A stretch of 64,000 nt of DNA from Chimonanthus salicifolius (GCA_013350335.1 CM023533.1:29308869-29372868); one strand, 5' to 3'. Positions 36,182 through 47,901 are shown, counted from the stretch's first letter. Translations and numbers: made by a program. The notes: generated by a model not told the origin, from the letters alone.

Positions 36182-37033
36182 TTAAGGAAATGCACCATTG
36201 GTTGTGGGTACATTCGGCCATGAAAGTTCAGAATTCCAGTAACCCAGTTCACCGCCAGTAGCGGAAGACGATTCACTGCTAAACATTGTTGGAGAACGAT
36301 TAGCATAGTAACTGGTAGAAGATCTGTGTCTCTGATAAAGTTGTTGAATTCCAGTATTTGGAGCTTCACCCCATTGTGTACTATTTTGTTGCTGATGCAT
36401 ATGATTCCTCCATAAGGAATTGGATAGAGCAAGAGTATCCTGATTCAATGGATCTAGGCTCAGTGATGGTGTATTTAATGATCCAGTAACGATTGTAGAA
36501 TCAGAGGCCATATGTGATCCAATCAAAGTGCTCTCTCCCTTGATCAAGACAGAATTAGGGTTAGGGTTAGGGTTAGGGTTTTGAGTGGCCCGAAATAAGG
36601 ACAAGATATGTGAATCCTGAGGTGAACCCCACAATATGGGGTTGAAAGGCATATCATGAACAAACCCACTGCCCAGATTTGATTTTCCAGCATCTGATGA
36701 TCCGGCCTTTGCTTTTCCCATCTTGGATTTACAGAAGGCAGTTGAAACACTTGAAACCTCATTCTTCCTGCGGCCACCTCCGACCGGGACATTGCGGAGG
36801 GCACCTCCTTTCGTCCAGTACCGCCGGCAAGTCTTGCAGAAGTGGCGTGGCTGTGTGAGGTTGTAGTTGTTGTAGTAGCAGAACTTAGTGTTTGTTGAAT
36901 CACATCTTGGGCACCTCAGGTTTTGGTTATTCGACGAAGAAGAAGCGCCTTCGGCGGCTCCTCCATTGAACACTTTTCTTTCTTCACCTCTTCCTCCTCC
37001 ATTGAACAGCTGCTGCATCATTTCGTCTTCCAT
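36182..37033 (-). CDS. Dof zinc-finger transcription factor
   Basis: Plant-specific DNA-binding protein that recognises AAAG cores. The 283-residue reading frame contains a complete Dof domain (about 39-90): [18 protein letters not shown], then [17 protein letters not shown] and [13 protein letters not shown]. The zinc ligands are Cys41, Cys44, Cys66 and Cys69 (C-x2-C-x21-C-x2-C). The N-terminus is acidic and Gly-rich. The C-terminal half is Ser/Asn-rich without recognised domains and ends [12 protein letters not shown]. Residues 151-160 are a (Gln/Pro)-Asn-Pro run written by a TTAGGG repeat. TGTATGTAG directly before the ATG looks like a splice acceptor, so a leader intron or an upstream coding exon is possible. 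Many Dof genes have an intron near the 5' end. Confidence 0.92.
   Translation of the reverse strand: MEDEMMQQLFNGGGRGEERKVFNGGAAEGASSSSNNQNLRCPRCDSTNTKFCYYNNYNLTQPRHFCKTCRRYWTKGGALRNVPVGGGRRKNEVSSVSTAFCKSKMGKAKAGSSDAGKSNLGSGFVHDMPFNPILWGSPQDSHILSLFRATQNPNPNPNPNSVLIKGESTLIGSHMASDSTIVTGSLNTPSLSLDPLNQDTLALSNSLWRNHMHQQQNSTQWGEAPNTGIQQLYQRHRSSTSYYANRSPTMFSSESSSATGGELGYWNSELSWPNVPTTNGAFP
36555..36578 (+). repeat. (TTAGGG)4 hexamer inside the Dof coding sequence
   Basis: Four perfect hexamers on the plus strand. On the coding strand they read (CCCTAA)n and encode alternating Pro and Asn. Confidence 0.97.
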
Positions 37034-38960
37034 CTACATACAAAAAAAAAAAATTGTATGACTTTCAAGTGATACAAAAGCCCAACAAAATAGATTTTAT
37101 GGCGCATGTGAGAATTGAGAACAGGCCTTGCCTGAGGTGAGTTTCTGTAGTGATAGATTTTTCAAGTGGAAGGAAGAGAGAAATGTAGGTGGAAATACTT
37201 AATAATGGTGGAAAAAGAAAGAAATAGCTTGACTGGTATTGAATAATGGAGGGTGCCCTTTCCCTGAATTGCCCATGTCATGAAAACCTTCTCTTACAGA
37301 AGTAAGAAATCCCATTATCATTTGTTTCCAATTATAATCAGAATAGAAATTGAGTACTGTTGGAGCATATCTTAGGGAGGAGTGCAATTATTATTTGTTT
37401 TCTATGAGGCTTGTATCAGATAAGTAAGGAAAAATTAAGAGGAAGTCTAAATCATTACCAATTTTTTTATTAAAAAAAGGAATACTATGATTAACAATGG
37501 CCATTTTTTTTTATTACAATATGAATTAATCCTCCTTCAAAGTGGTGGGAGCTGTCATTATATATGATAATACAATTAACTTGTTACATGGAGAATGTTT
37601 GTGCCATGCCTTAAGGAAATATTATAACGTCCCAAATAATATCAATGTGGAGTGGATCATGTATTTATTTATACCAAAAGTTAAGATCAATGGGCAAAAT
37701 GTGGTATTTCTTCTTCCAGTACGTGTTTGCCCACTTTGATTATATTTCATGTGAAAACTTTCTATAAAGAAATATTTTTTTTTTTTCCTTTTTGAACAAA
37801 ATGCTACTCACAGTGGCCATTTACAATTCAACGATGGGATATTTTCACCATGTTTAGGTATTTTTCTCTATTTTGCATGACGAAAATGTAAAGCCTTTTC
37901 AAATGGTTAAGATGGTTCTTTGCTGCAACGTTCCTGCATGCAGAGTTGAACAGAAATTTTTATTTTACTTGTGGTTATATTACAGTATCAGTGTGGGGAA
38001 TGTAGATAATAGAAGCTTGGTGGATCGGTGTATCCAAAATTTGTGTGAAGTAGGGGCGTTTATTTGTCCAAAAATGACTTAAGCTGATCTGAGCTTGACT
38101 TAAATAAATGGTGATTTTTGTGTGCACACTCGACCTAAGCTTTTACTTAAAACCAAATTACAAAAGGAGAAATAATCATGAGATTGCAAAAAAATAATAA
38201 TTTATGCTTTGTTTTTCTAGTGTAGGTTATAGGGTGTTACTTGGATTAAGGTTAATTTAAGCTCAAATGCAGTTAGAAATATAAGTGGGCTAACCTGAAA
38301 AATTAAAAATATGAGTTTCGTTTTGAAAAAAAAAAAAAAGAGAATTAAAAAAGAGAGATCTATTTTTACTTCATAGTGGTAACAATCAAGTTTTGAATAA
38401 CTCAACCAAATTAACTTATTGAGATTTAACTCTTTAGAGTGATTACGTTTATTTTTTTAGATGAATCTTTGCTTGAAGCCGTCAACACAAAATACATTTT
38501 ATATAGACTCAACTGCCTACTTAATTGTATGGTTGACTAGTGGTCTAATTTGGTCCAACCTGAATTGAATGACTTAATCTGAAAGTAGATTAAATGATGG
38601 GCAAGTTAAAAGAGAATCAAAATATGAGTTTCTTCAGAAAAGCAGTAAATTGAATTCAATATAAATAAATTAGGGCTAAGTTCTTAATCCGACCCATCCG
38701 TCTAAAATGGGTTGTCAGTGAGTAACGCTGGTCTCGTTTGTTAAATTGAAACCCCTCCCACAAGATGAGGAAGGTAATAGATAAACCAATAAAAAGTGGT
38801 AAATGAGGGTTACTTTCGTTTCCCTCCAATTACCTGTAAAACACACACAGCGTAGATGATTATTTTTCCTTAAATGTAGTGGAAATATACAGCCATAATT
38901 AAGGTAATAGCTTGATTCTAGATTAACAAATAAAGAAAGAAGATGATTTGTTAATCTAGA
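37034..38960. other. Dof upstream region and spacer
   Basis: The first few hundred bases are the presumed Dof leader and promoter (read leftwards). Beyond that is AT-rich DNA with a TAGGGGCG-headed segment at 38052 that may start another decayed hAT-like MITE. No gene is recognised. Confidence 0.35.
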
Positions 38961-39101
38961 AATTGGAAGAGGACTGTGGAGTAAAATTGGCTAAGTGGAA
39001 TCCTCAGAACCTCATGTCTCATGCTGGAATAGTAATTAGTAGTTGGGCCCATGTCTTGATGTTAGTGGTGGACAAGAGACTTGATTCAATTAAAGCCGTC
39101 C

Positions 39102-39103
<2 letters not shown>

Positions 39104-39147
<44 letters not shown>
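39104..39147. repeat. (GA)n microsatellite
   Basis: Twenty-two uninterrupted GA units in spacer DNA. Confidence 0.97.
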
Positions 39148-39150
<3 letters not shown>

Positions 39151-39739
39151 GATTTTGTTGGTGAAAGGTGATGATGATGGGTCCAACTCCAAAGCCTTAA
39201 AACATGAACATACGTGTAAAGGGATTGTCCCCAGCTGAAAAGGTGAAGAGAAAGGCAATGGTGATTGCCGACACTTATGGCTCCAATTTAGAGGAGTCAC
39301 TCACTCACTCCTCGCACCATTACACCACACGTGTGCTAGACTCATCATGGATGATTGGATTTAGTTGTTGACTAATCACGTGTGTAGCTTAGCTTTCTGT
39401 ACGTACGCATGCACGGTTTGGATCATCAACTCATTTCAAGTGTAGATTGTTTAATAACTCTAAATTTTTGTGAGCTCAGTACTTCCAAATTTTACCATTT
39501 CATTGAGTGTTATGATTGCTAGTGGATTAATCCATCATTCAGAATGTGAATTTCTTCAGAGGAGTGAAAATTCATGCTTCTATCTCTACAGTTTATTTTC
39601 TTCATACGCCAAAGTTTGAAGAAAGTTCCCAACATTCATTTATCTAGGAATTTGGGTTCTAGATTTCTATCAATTTATTTTAACCCAAATTCAATTTCTT
39701 TGGATTTAAATCTCTAAGCAAGTTTAGATCAAAAATTTC

Positions 39740-40028
39740 TACAAAAGCTATGGTTCTAACTTCTAAGGTTCCTTCAACTTTTCTAATTATGATTGATCAA
39801 GATTTGTATGAGATTATCAAAGAAGAAAAAATTGATTCGTATCAAAAAGTAACGAAGAGGGAAAGGGAAAGTGAATGGAAAACCATGTATATTCATCAAA
39901 ATAGAGTCATCTCCATATTCAGGATATTTAGAAACCCAAAGAAGATTGGGATATATTTTCAAAGATTGAGGCACACCTTCAACTATTGGAGAATGAGATT
40001 GGGGCTTTTAAACAAGATATTCTGGTCT
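39740..40028 (+). pseudogene. unidentified charged, helical coding remnant
   Basis: Frames joined by one shift give IDQDLYEIIKEEKIDSYQKV and, further on, DWDIFSKIEAHLQLLENEIG, a pattern suggesting coiled coil. It may be part of a retroelement or of a larger lost gene. It is cut at 40029 by a CGGCCGATA MITE. No family is recognised. Confidence 0.25.
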
Positions 40029-40263
40029 AGGGGTTCGAATATCGGCTGATACAAATCGTATGGGCCAATATGATACGGTTTTGAAACCTTATCATATTGG
40101 TCGATATGTCGATATTTCGGCCGCATTATATCGGCCGATATCACAATATAGGCTGATATCGACCGTTTTTGTTAAAATAATAATAATAATAAGGAGAGAG
40201 AAATTTATCGACTGAGATATCGGTCGATATCTCGTATCGGCCGATACCATTTTTTCGACTCCT
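40029..40263 (+). mobile_element. CGGCCGATA-type MITE, copy 5
   Basis: A 235-bp element beginning AGGGGTTCGAATATCGGC and ending ACCATTTTTTCGACTCCT. The interior has at least five CGGCCGATA or ATCGACCG words and an AATAATAAT tract before GGAGAGAGAAA, in the same internal order as copy 1. No clear target duplication. Confidence 0.7.
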
Positions 40264-41380
40264 GTAATCTCACCATTACATAACATTCTATGACAAGGTT
40301 ATAGTTAGATGAGCTCGCTAACTTAGATTCCAATTTTAATATGATAATTAAAAGCATCATAGATTGTTAGCTTGGGGATTGAATTAGAAATATAGTTCCT
40401 TTTGTGACTACAATCGCGACACTACCTACTCTCGTTGAATTAGAAAATTTACTTGTCCATTAAGAAGCATAAAAGTTCCAAATTGCAATGAAATTGTTGC
40501 TCTTAAGAAATAGACACTCTTTTTGGAAACAAGAAGAAAAAAAAAGAAGAAAGGCCAAGGTACAAATTTGAAAAAAAAAAAAAAAGAATAGAGAATAGGT
40601 AAGGTGGAAATTCTAGAAATGGTATTCAATCTAATAAGAATAAAATTCTCAAATTTAATGTTAATTGTCATAGATTAGACAAGTATGGCCAAACAAAACA
40701 AAGTTGTTAGTGTAACACAAGAGATCCAATAGTGTTTCTCACTCATTGTAATGGGGAGAGAAAGATGACGATTATATTGGGCTTTCATTATGAATGTTGT
40801 TGACTTAGCAAATGTTTTGACTTCTTCTATAAGTGGCATTGATTATGCCAATGAGTTGATTGTTAGGTTGGATGTTTTTATCATCTAAGAGATCATAGAG
40901 ATGTTTTTATCAATTTGTAAAAATATAATGATTTTTTTTTTTGAGACTTAGGAAAATCTCGAGCCCACCTTGGCGGTCTATAGTCATATTGCCAAGGTAT
41001 GCTTACGCCATAAATATGAATCTGAGTTCAGTTTCTTTGCTTGTAAGTCATAGTTATATGTTTTGATAAGGCCAAATGAGATGAAGTTTACTTTAATCCG
41101 ACATATTTTTGGTACTTCGATGAAAGTGAAGAATGATTTTCTACATAGTTATATTAATGGAAAGATCAACATGACATAACTCCCTATTTTTGTCTCTCTT
41201 TGATTTGTCTACCATGATATGATCTAAACATTATCCATCAGGAATCCTGTTTAAACGAGTTAATCTGTAAATTACAGAAATGTAGGTTGAAATTGATAAT
41301 TTTGAAATAATTAAAACTCTAATATTTTCAGGACATGCCACTTCAAAGTTGCAACACATTGTCTTCCACATTGTTTTGAG
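40264..41380. other. spacer, possible decayed retroelement
   Basis: Broken frames only. No motif allows a family call. Confidence 0.3.
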
Positions 41381-41758
41381 TAGGGGTGAAATTCGGATTG
41401 GACTTGGTTACTAATATATGGAATCCAACTCAACCTGACTTGAACTTTTGACCCCGGAGACCTTGACCCGACCCGATCCGACCCAAATTATAACCTAACT
41501 CAACCCGAAACTGGACTCGATCTGCATTTTGAACCTACTTTAGCCTATTTTTTACCGTATCAGGTTGTGTTTGATTGGATCGAGTCGGATTAATTTAAAA
41601 ATCTCTCAATCCAACTTAATCTAACCCGAATTGAATGCGGCTTTATGACTTCTCAACCTGACTCGACTCGTTGACCCAACTTTTATAACTCAACCTGTAT
41701 AATTTTCAAATTGGGTCATGTGGGTTCAGGTCAAAACCAGACCCGAATTTCACCCCTA
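41381..41758. mobile_element. hAT-like MITE with TAGGGGTGAAATTCGG termini
   Basis: A 378-bp element whose ends TAGGGGTGAAATTCGG and CCGAATTTCACCCCTA are a perfect 16-bp inverted repeat. The interior is rich in GACCCGA/TCGGGTC words. Flanking octamers GTTTTGAG (41373-41380) and GTTATGAA (41759-41766) agree at 6 of 8 positions, consistent with an aged 8-bp hAT target duplication. Non-coding. Confidence 0.75.
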
Positions 41759-41766
41759 GTTATGAA

Positions 41767-42400
41767 GTAAAGAATAAAAAACCATTAATTTCATAACTTG
41801 CATGATGTAAGGAAGAGCATCATGAATTTGACTGGTCTTTATGGCATACACTCATGTCAGCCTATTTTGCTGGAATGAAGCCTGGGAAAACTCTATTCTA
41901 TTATTGGATGCGCAGATAATCTCTTTTCCTTCCTCATCTTTACCCTTTCATCTGCGTTCCACTAGTTCTCACAAACGTTTAAAGTTCTAATTCCCCCTTG
42001 TAACCATACAAGCCAAACAAGGAACAGTGAATTACATGAAAAACCCAAAATGAGAAAAACAATAATATAAAATTATATCATATATAAAATTATAACAATA
42101 ATATTTTTTCATAATAAATAAATAAAATCTTAATTATATTAAGAGTTTCAATCCTATTCAAATTCCTTCTCCTCGTCTAAGAGTAGCCCAATTCGATGCG
42201 CATGATAACATGATTTGATGTAAAAGTAATACCGGCATTTGCATCGAGACCGTCTATCTCATGTTCTACTGGTTTCTGCCCTTGTGCAGATTCACAGCTT
42301 TTTTGGGTTTTCCCCATGGACGTAGGGAGGCAGATGAACTGTTGTAATGATGGGAATCACACGTCCAGACAACCGAAAGACGTAAAATTCCTGTTTTCCC

Positions 42401-42432
<32 letters not shown>

Positions 42433-42662
42433 GACGAGGATACTATTGATGATGATTTGGGGGGTGGAATTCTTAATTTGTTTTTTCAATTGTATGATTA
42501 TTTTGATTGAGTTAAAGTGAGGTCAACATCATTCAATTGGACAACTAAATTATTTAAATAGATACACATGCATGTGGACTTAAAAAAGTTAATTATAAAC
42601 TTTGAACCTCCAAATTCTTACATTTAAGGATCTGTATCTTAAAGAAGAATGAAAAGCGGTGG
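41767..42662. other. AT-rich spacer with (CT)n tract
   Basis: No gene. A CT dinucleotide run lies at 42406-42432. Confidence 0.45.
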
Positions 42663-42988
42663 TGTTAATAAAGTCTCAAGTGGACTTTTAAATCTTGAGT
42701 TTATAGATACATGGACACTCTCTTCTTATAAGTTGATTTTTAAAGATAAGTTCTATTTATGCATTTAACAGGGTATTAGAATAAGGGTACTAATAGGATG
42801 GGTCGAGTTCGTATCTCAAATTTTACATGGACGATGAAAATCGAATGTCTCTAACCACGATACTGAGGGGGAGTATTAGCAAAGTGACAATTGTCAGTGG
42901 ACCTTTGGGTCTTAGGGTTTATAAATACATGGGCACCATCTCCTTATAAGTCAGTTTTTAAAGATGAGTTCTACTCATGCGTTTAACA
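42663..42988 (+). mobile_element. TRIM retrotransposon A (complete, 326 bp)
   Basis: Two related LTRs, 42663-42770 and 42874-42988, both T-starting and ending TTTAACA, share CTTATAAGT and TTTTTAAAGAT.AGTTCTA in the same places. Directly after the left LTR comes GGGTATTAGAATAAGG, a decayed tRNA-Met primer-binding site (TGGTATCAGAGC consensus). Directly before the right LTR is the purine tract TGAGGGGGAG. The internal region is about 100 bp and non-coding. This is the classic TRIM layout. LTR identity looks about 75 percent, so it is old. Confidence 0.8.
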
Positions 42989-43029
42989 GTGAGTTTATGC
43001 AATATAGGTGGTCAAACAAGTTAATGTAG

Positions 43030-43400
43030 TGAACAAATTATATTAATATTTTTAAGGTAGAACTCACTCTAAAAAACTAGCTATTAAGAAGAGAATGCTT
43101 CAAGTATTATATAAAATCATCATTGGTTTTCAATCCAACCAATGTGAGATTTTTTGTCAACTTCACATCCTCCCTCATGTGTAGTTGTTGCACGTGGAAA
43201 TACCAGCAAATCCTACTCAGATACTATGAAGAAAACTATATTAAATTCTTGAGACAGAACTTACTATCAAAAGCTAGCTATTATATAGAGTCATCACTTG
43301 GACTTTTAAAAGTTAGTCACTCACAAAGGGTGTCTCAAACGTTATATAGATTTATTGATTTTTCAATCTTAACAGTGTGAGACTTTTTGTCAACTTTACA
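43030..43400 (-). mobile_element. TRIM retrotransposon B (complete, reverse orientation)
   Basis: LTRs at 43030-43167 and 43227-43400 share AGCTAGCTATTA, the AACTCACT/AACTTACT block and GTGAGA.TTTTTGTCAACTT. On the minus strand the 5' LTR ends TTCA and is followed by TAGTATCTGAG, a primer-binding site like that of TRIM A. GAGGGAGGA precedes the 3' LTR. Non-coding interior of about 60 bp. It sits 41 bp from TRIM A in opposite orientation. Confidence 0.7.
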
Positions 43401-44415
43401 ATGAGTTTTCAAGATTTGATTTAAAAGAAAGAAGTAGAGAAATGGATAGATGAACAAACGAATGGACAAACTTGAGTTTTGCAAATAACTAAGATTTTCG
43501 TTGATTCGCACTTTAGAAAGCAAGAGGATGCGGCATTGCCCGGAAATGAGAGATCACCAAAGTTTTGTTAGACAACACTCCACTGGTGGAAGACAAAGAA
43601 GAAGAACATAAACTAAGAAGAGGAGTACAAGAGACATATAGAATAGAGCTTTTAAAAAAGAAATCTTGTATTTCACTGTACTATTTAATAATGGGTGGCT
43701 ATTTAGACACTCTAATTTTTTTTTTAAGAGATATTTCATTTCAAATTTTTTATAAAATTATCATTTTGTCCCTCATTTAAAAAAAAAAAAGACACCTCTT
43801 CTATACAAAATTAAGAGACAAATTGTATAAAATTTTAAAATAAAATATCTCTTAAAAAAATGTCTGATTTATAAATAACTACCCTTTAATAATTTATACT
43901 TTGGAAAAGTCGTTTTCCCTTGCTTTTTCAACGCATTGTACTATGATCTGGGAATAAAATTGAAGGCTTCTTGAAAGCAGAAACACGAAGGATTCTTCCT
44001 CTCTGAGGACCTACTCTACTCAAAAATATAAAAAATACTACGCATGGAAATCCAATGCTGATGGGGGTTCACCTGACAACGGCAGAGCCACATTCGCATG
44101 TGGTCAGACGCCCATTGGAGGACGAAATATGCAAAGATAGAGCCATGATTAGTTTTCCTGACTGTATCATATGTGTCTGTTTCCTGCTTATCCCAACCCA
44201 CTTCCTCTCACAAAGGTTCCCGATACATTTGGCCGACAAGGACTCGGCTAAAAATCTTTTTTGACTACATTAAATTATGTGTATACGATGCCGGCTTTTT
44301 TTACACAACGATTAAGAAATTCACTTTTAAACTCATTTATATCATTATAATGAGACTCGATTTTATCTTATTTTATTAATATCGTCAATCAATTCATATA
44401 TGAATTACGAGACAC
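43401..44415. other. spacer
   Basis: No gene recognised. Short frames only. Confidence 0.4.
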
Positions 44416-45951
44416 TCACCTCATACTATGTTCTATATCCTTATGTATCTTAAGGCTCATCCTGACTGCAGCTTATTTATGTATACTAGTCTACTTGTTC
44501 GATTCGTGGTTATTCTAATATTGATTAGGTCGGGTCTCCGGATGATCGTTACTCTATTTTCGACTATTGTGTTTTCTTAGACTCACATTTAGTTGTTTAG
44601 CAAATCAAGAAACAATCCGTTGTTTCTCTGATCTAGTACTGAAGCTGAATATCGTGGAATGACTAATACTGCTTTTGAATTGTTATGGTTCTAACAGTTT
44701 CTTACTGAATTGAGCTTTGTTCATGCCAATCCACTCATAATGTTCTGTGATAATTAGATAGCCATCAACAATTTCTCAAATCTGGTCTTCATGAATGGAC
44801 TAAACACATTGACTTTGATCGTCACTTCATTCATTAACATATTTCTGAAGGCTAATTTTTTACTCTTCATCTGAAGTCTAAAGATCAACTTGCGACCATT
44901 TTCACAAAGTCAGTTCCTCGTTCAGCTCGATTCAATTGTGTTACTTGACATCTTCGAACCAACTTGAGGGGGAGTATTGTGGGACCCACTTTAAGACACA
45001 TAAGGTGTTTATTATTAAGAGCTCCTAATTAGATAGGACTCTTATTTAGTAGGTGTTTTTATTTAAGGAGTTATAATAGTCAGTTTGGAGGGGAGATTAT
45101 TTTGATCAATAAAATTGTTATTTTGTTTAGCAAAACGAAGGACTGTTTTGTGAAGATTTCAGTGTAAAATGAAGGACTGTTTTGTGAAGATTCAAGTGCA
45201 AAACCATGGTTGTTTTGTGAATTTGTTCTGCAGTATTAGCAGGCATTGTTGTTGGAATTCAAGCTAGATTCCAAGCCTAATCGTGAGCAGAGGAGTTGTT
45301 CTTTGTTCTTCATTGATTGAAGAAGGTTCCAGTCTTGTTAGCCGTTGTTACTGCAAAATAGTGCACTTTCCTGCTGAAACCAGGCCCAGTTTGGGAGGTT
45401 TTCTGCCAGGCTCAGCTGAGGTTCCAATTACCAAACAGTGGCGTCATCTCCTGTTAGAAGACTCTGCAATCAGCGACGGTTCCAGGAAGAAGACTGCAAC
45501 CAGTCCATCTCAGATCAGTGAGAGCATATAGGATGCGGTGGTGATTACAACCAGCAACTAGGCTGGTACCTGAGTTCTACCCTCCACGGTGGAGGGATTT
45601 GTGTACTTGCAGACAGTTGCTGCCCAAGTTGTGAGTTCTTTATTGAATCCTAAGCAAGCCACGTGTTGGCATTGAGCACCTTGTGGACAGGTGGGTGAGT
45701 CACCATACTAGGCCATGATTCCATCTCATATCCACATGTTTGCAACTGACCCATCTCAGATTCAATTGGGTTAGTCAGGCTGAGTGGAGGGCGTCATCCT
45801 ACTTAGTGCTGGTTTGATTGAGGGCCAGTATAACTGTATTCAGTCCCGACGCAATCTCTAAGTTTACAGATTGTGAACATACCAATCTGTTTACATATTG
45901 ATCTACATTCAGATCTATGAGATCAGACCCGTTAATTATCGAGCTTCCACA
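44416..45951 (+). mobile_element. Ty1/copia retrotransposon, 3' remnant with LTR
   Basis: 44416-44970 is the broken end of a Copia pol gene. In shifting frames it reads ILMYLKAHPDCSLFM, the RNase H words GYCVFLGS and KKQSVVS-like, SSTEAEYRGMTNTAFELLW, CDN, and TKHIDFDRHFIH, with several stops and frameshifts. GAGGGGGAGTAT (44968-44977) is the polypurine tract. The LTR follows at 44978-45951 (974 bp) with inverted ends TGTGG...CCACA, and contains a 35-bp-offset duplication of GAAGGACTGTTTTGTGAAGA. No gag, integrase or 5' LTR is present, so the element is truncated and immobile. Confidence 0.8.
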
Positions 45952-46257
45952 ATAAATTGTGGTTAGGTGTTCTAAATCCCACCTAGCCTACATCACCACC
46001 AAGAAGCATTAGGCCATCAACATTTGCTCAGTGAATGGTATTGAGTTTATACAAGATCACAGTCCAATATCAGTACAAATATGAAAATCAGCACGAAACT
46101 TCAACACAGCAATTGGTTTTTGCTATTCATGTCACTGATATCAGTACAAATAGCAAAAACATCCTCGCCCTTGATGATGTAATGATATCAGTACAAATAG
46201 CAAAAATCAGTACGAGGAAGTTCCATACAGCAATAAGCATCCACAATCATTGATTAC

Positions 46258-46354
46258 CTGAACAACATCCTCACCCTTGATGATCCGCCCAAACATATTA
46301 TGTTTGTCATTTAGATCTGGAATTGGCATAGTTGTAATCAAAATATCAAATTCC
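46258..46354 (-). pseudogene. cyclophilin (peptidyl-prolyl isomerase) exon remnant
   Basis: The minus strand encodes ITTMPIPDLNDKHNMFGRII followed by KGEDVVQ and then a donor CAG|GTAATC. This matches the conserved cyclophilin segment ITT.PTPWLD.KH.VFGRV.KGMDVV, ending at a plausible exon boundary. The catalytic N-terminal half (FHRV...FMIQGGD) and other exons are absent nearby. A second scrap of the same exon (CATCCTCGCCCTTGATGATG) lies at 46159-46178. A captured or duplicated exon fragment is likely. Confidence 0.6.
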
Positions 46355-46404
46355 AAGCATAAAAGTCTATTTTTTTTTTTTTTTTAAATTACAATGGTGG
46401 TCCG

Positions 46405-46577
46405 GAGCCTCAATTATAATTAGACATGAGATTTTAATCCGACTAATCTTTGAGACATGTGCAAACCTCCCAATCCCACACACACCGTAAAGAGCCTCAA
46501 CTATATTTAGACAGGAGATTTTAATTTGACTAGTCTTTGAGACATGTGCAAACCTTCCAATCCCACACACACCGTAT
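46405..46577. repeat. 87-bp tandem duplication
   Basis: Copies start with GAGCCTCAA at 46405 and 46492 and both run to CACACACACCGTA. They are about 90 percent identical by eye. Confidence 0.85.
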
Positions 46578-47901
46578 AAACAACAACATAGAGTAGTATA
46601 AAAGCCTCATGCTTTGGACTGAATGTATCTAAAAAGCAAAAAACTCAGAAAATTCTCTTCGAATTCACTTGGAATATTTTTTCATAGGCTTCCACAGGTA
46701 AAATATGACAAGTGGGCATTCACATGGATAAAAGTAGCGTGTCCATTTGACCAACCATTCATGATTTTATTAGCTTTAAACGAGGACCATCCATTTTCTT
46801 GAGGAAAACAATTTTACAGAAATAATTATGTTAAAATTTTATTTACATTACCAAACAAGTACAATGTATGTAACCAAAAACTGAAAACCAACATTTTGAT
46901 TATTTACATCAAAATCTTTATTTTCATTGAAAATGAATGAAACATTATATGGACAAGAGAAGAAAGTCTTTTTTTCTCATTAAATTCTCCAATCTCTACC
47001 TGTAGAAATGGATTTCTTAGAAAGAGAAGAAATGTCACATTTCTTATAGTCTCGACAAAGAGCTCTCAATTAATGGAAGAAGAATGAGGAATCTCATTTT
47101 CTGTATCCCTTATTTTTCATAGCTACATAATGATAAACATCCCCTTATTCTCAAAATACTCCCTAGACCTAATCAATTGTGGCAAAGCAAAGAGGAAAAT
47201 GAAGACATGTTAGTGAAGACATCGATTCCCATCGTTGAATGTAAATCTCAGGGGATTCAACAAGATTTGTTGTCATATGGTAGGAAGCATGTTGAAAAAT
47301 GTAGAAGTTGGGTCATGGGTGTACCAGCACATGTTCACTTGGCTCAATTCGATTCAAATCTGACCCATCCATCTGAATTGGGTTGGGTTAGGCTGGGACT
47401 ATTTGGGTTAGAATTAAATTTCCATTCAGAACAGGAAACTCACTTGGAGAGTTGAATTTGAAACGAGAGAAACCTAACCCAAATTTCAAACGTTATGCAC
47501 ATAACATCACTCTCTATCTCAGAGAGAGAGAGGGGGAGAGAGATTAATTGGGCCACTACTAAATGAGACAACAAAGTTCAATGTGTAGATAATAGAAATG
47601 AACTAACACCTACTTTAGCACATGGTGTATAAGGTTTTAAGTTGGAAATATGCACTACCACTGTATCAGAAAAATGGTATTCCAATAAACCTAGTTACAT
47701 ACAACTTCTACTACAAAAAAGTAAGGGAGACATCAATTAATTGTCATCGGAGATTTTGTTTCACTATGGATTAATGGTCATACACCCATTCATGTGTCAC
47801 AGAGACAGCCTTACCTACTCGAATGATTCAATATTTCTCCCAAATATTATCAGTTTCTTTGTGGTAGAATGATTTTCATCTATAGCTGCCTTCAATACTG
47901 T

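Larger units (their letters stand above)
45952..47901. other. spacer downstream of the 240-aa gene
   Basis: Holds the cyclophilin exon remnant and an 87-bp tandem duplication (listed). Otherwise AT-rich without genes. GA-rich tract at 47519-47542. Confidence 0.45.

Noticed and set aside
36555..36578. Interstitial telomere
   Set aside because: Only four hexamers, of a type not usual for most plant telomeres, and within an open Dof reading frame.
38963..39300. Arg-Glu and Ser-Leu repeat proteins
   Set aside because: They arise only from the (GA)n microsatellite.
44016..44379. Upstream coding part of the Copia element
   Set aside because: No integrase or reverse-transcriptase motif could be read before about 44416.
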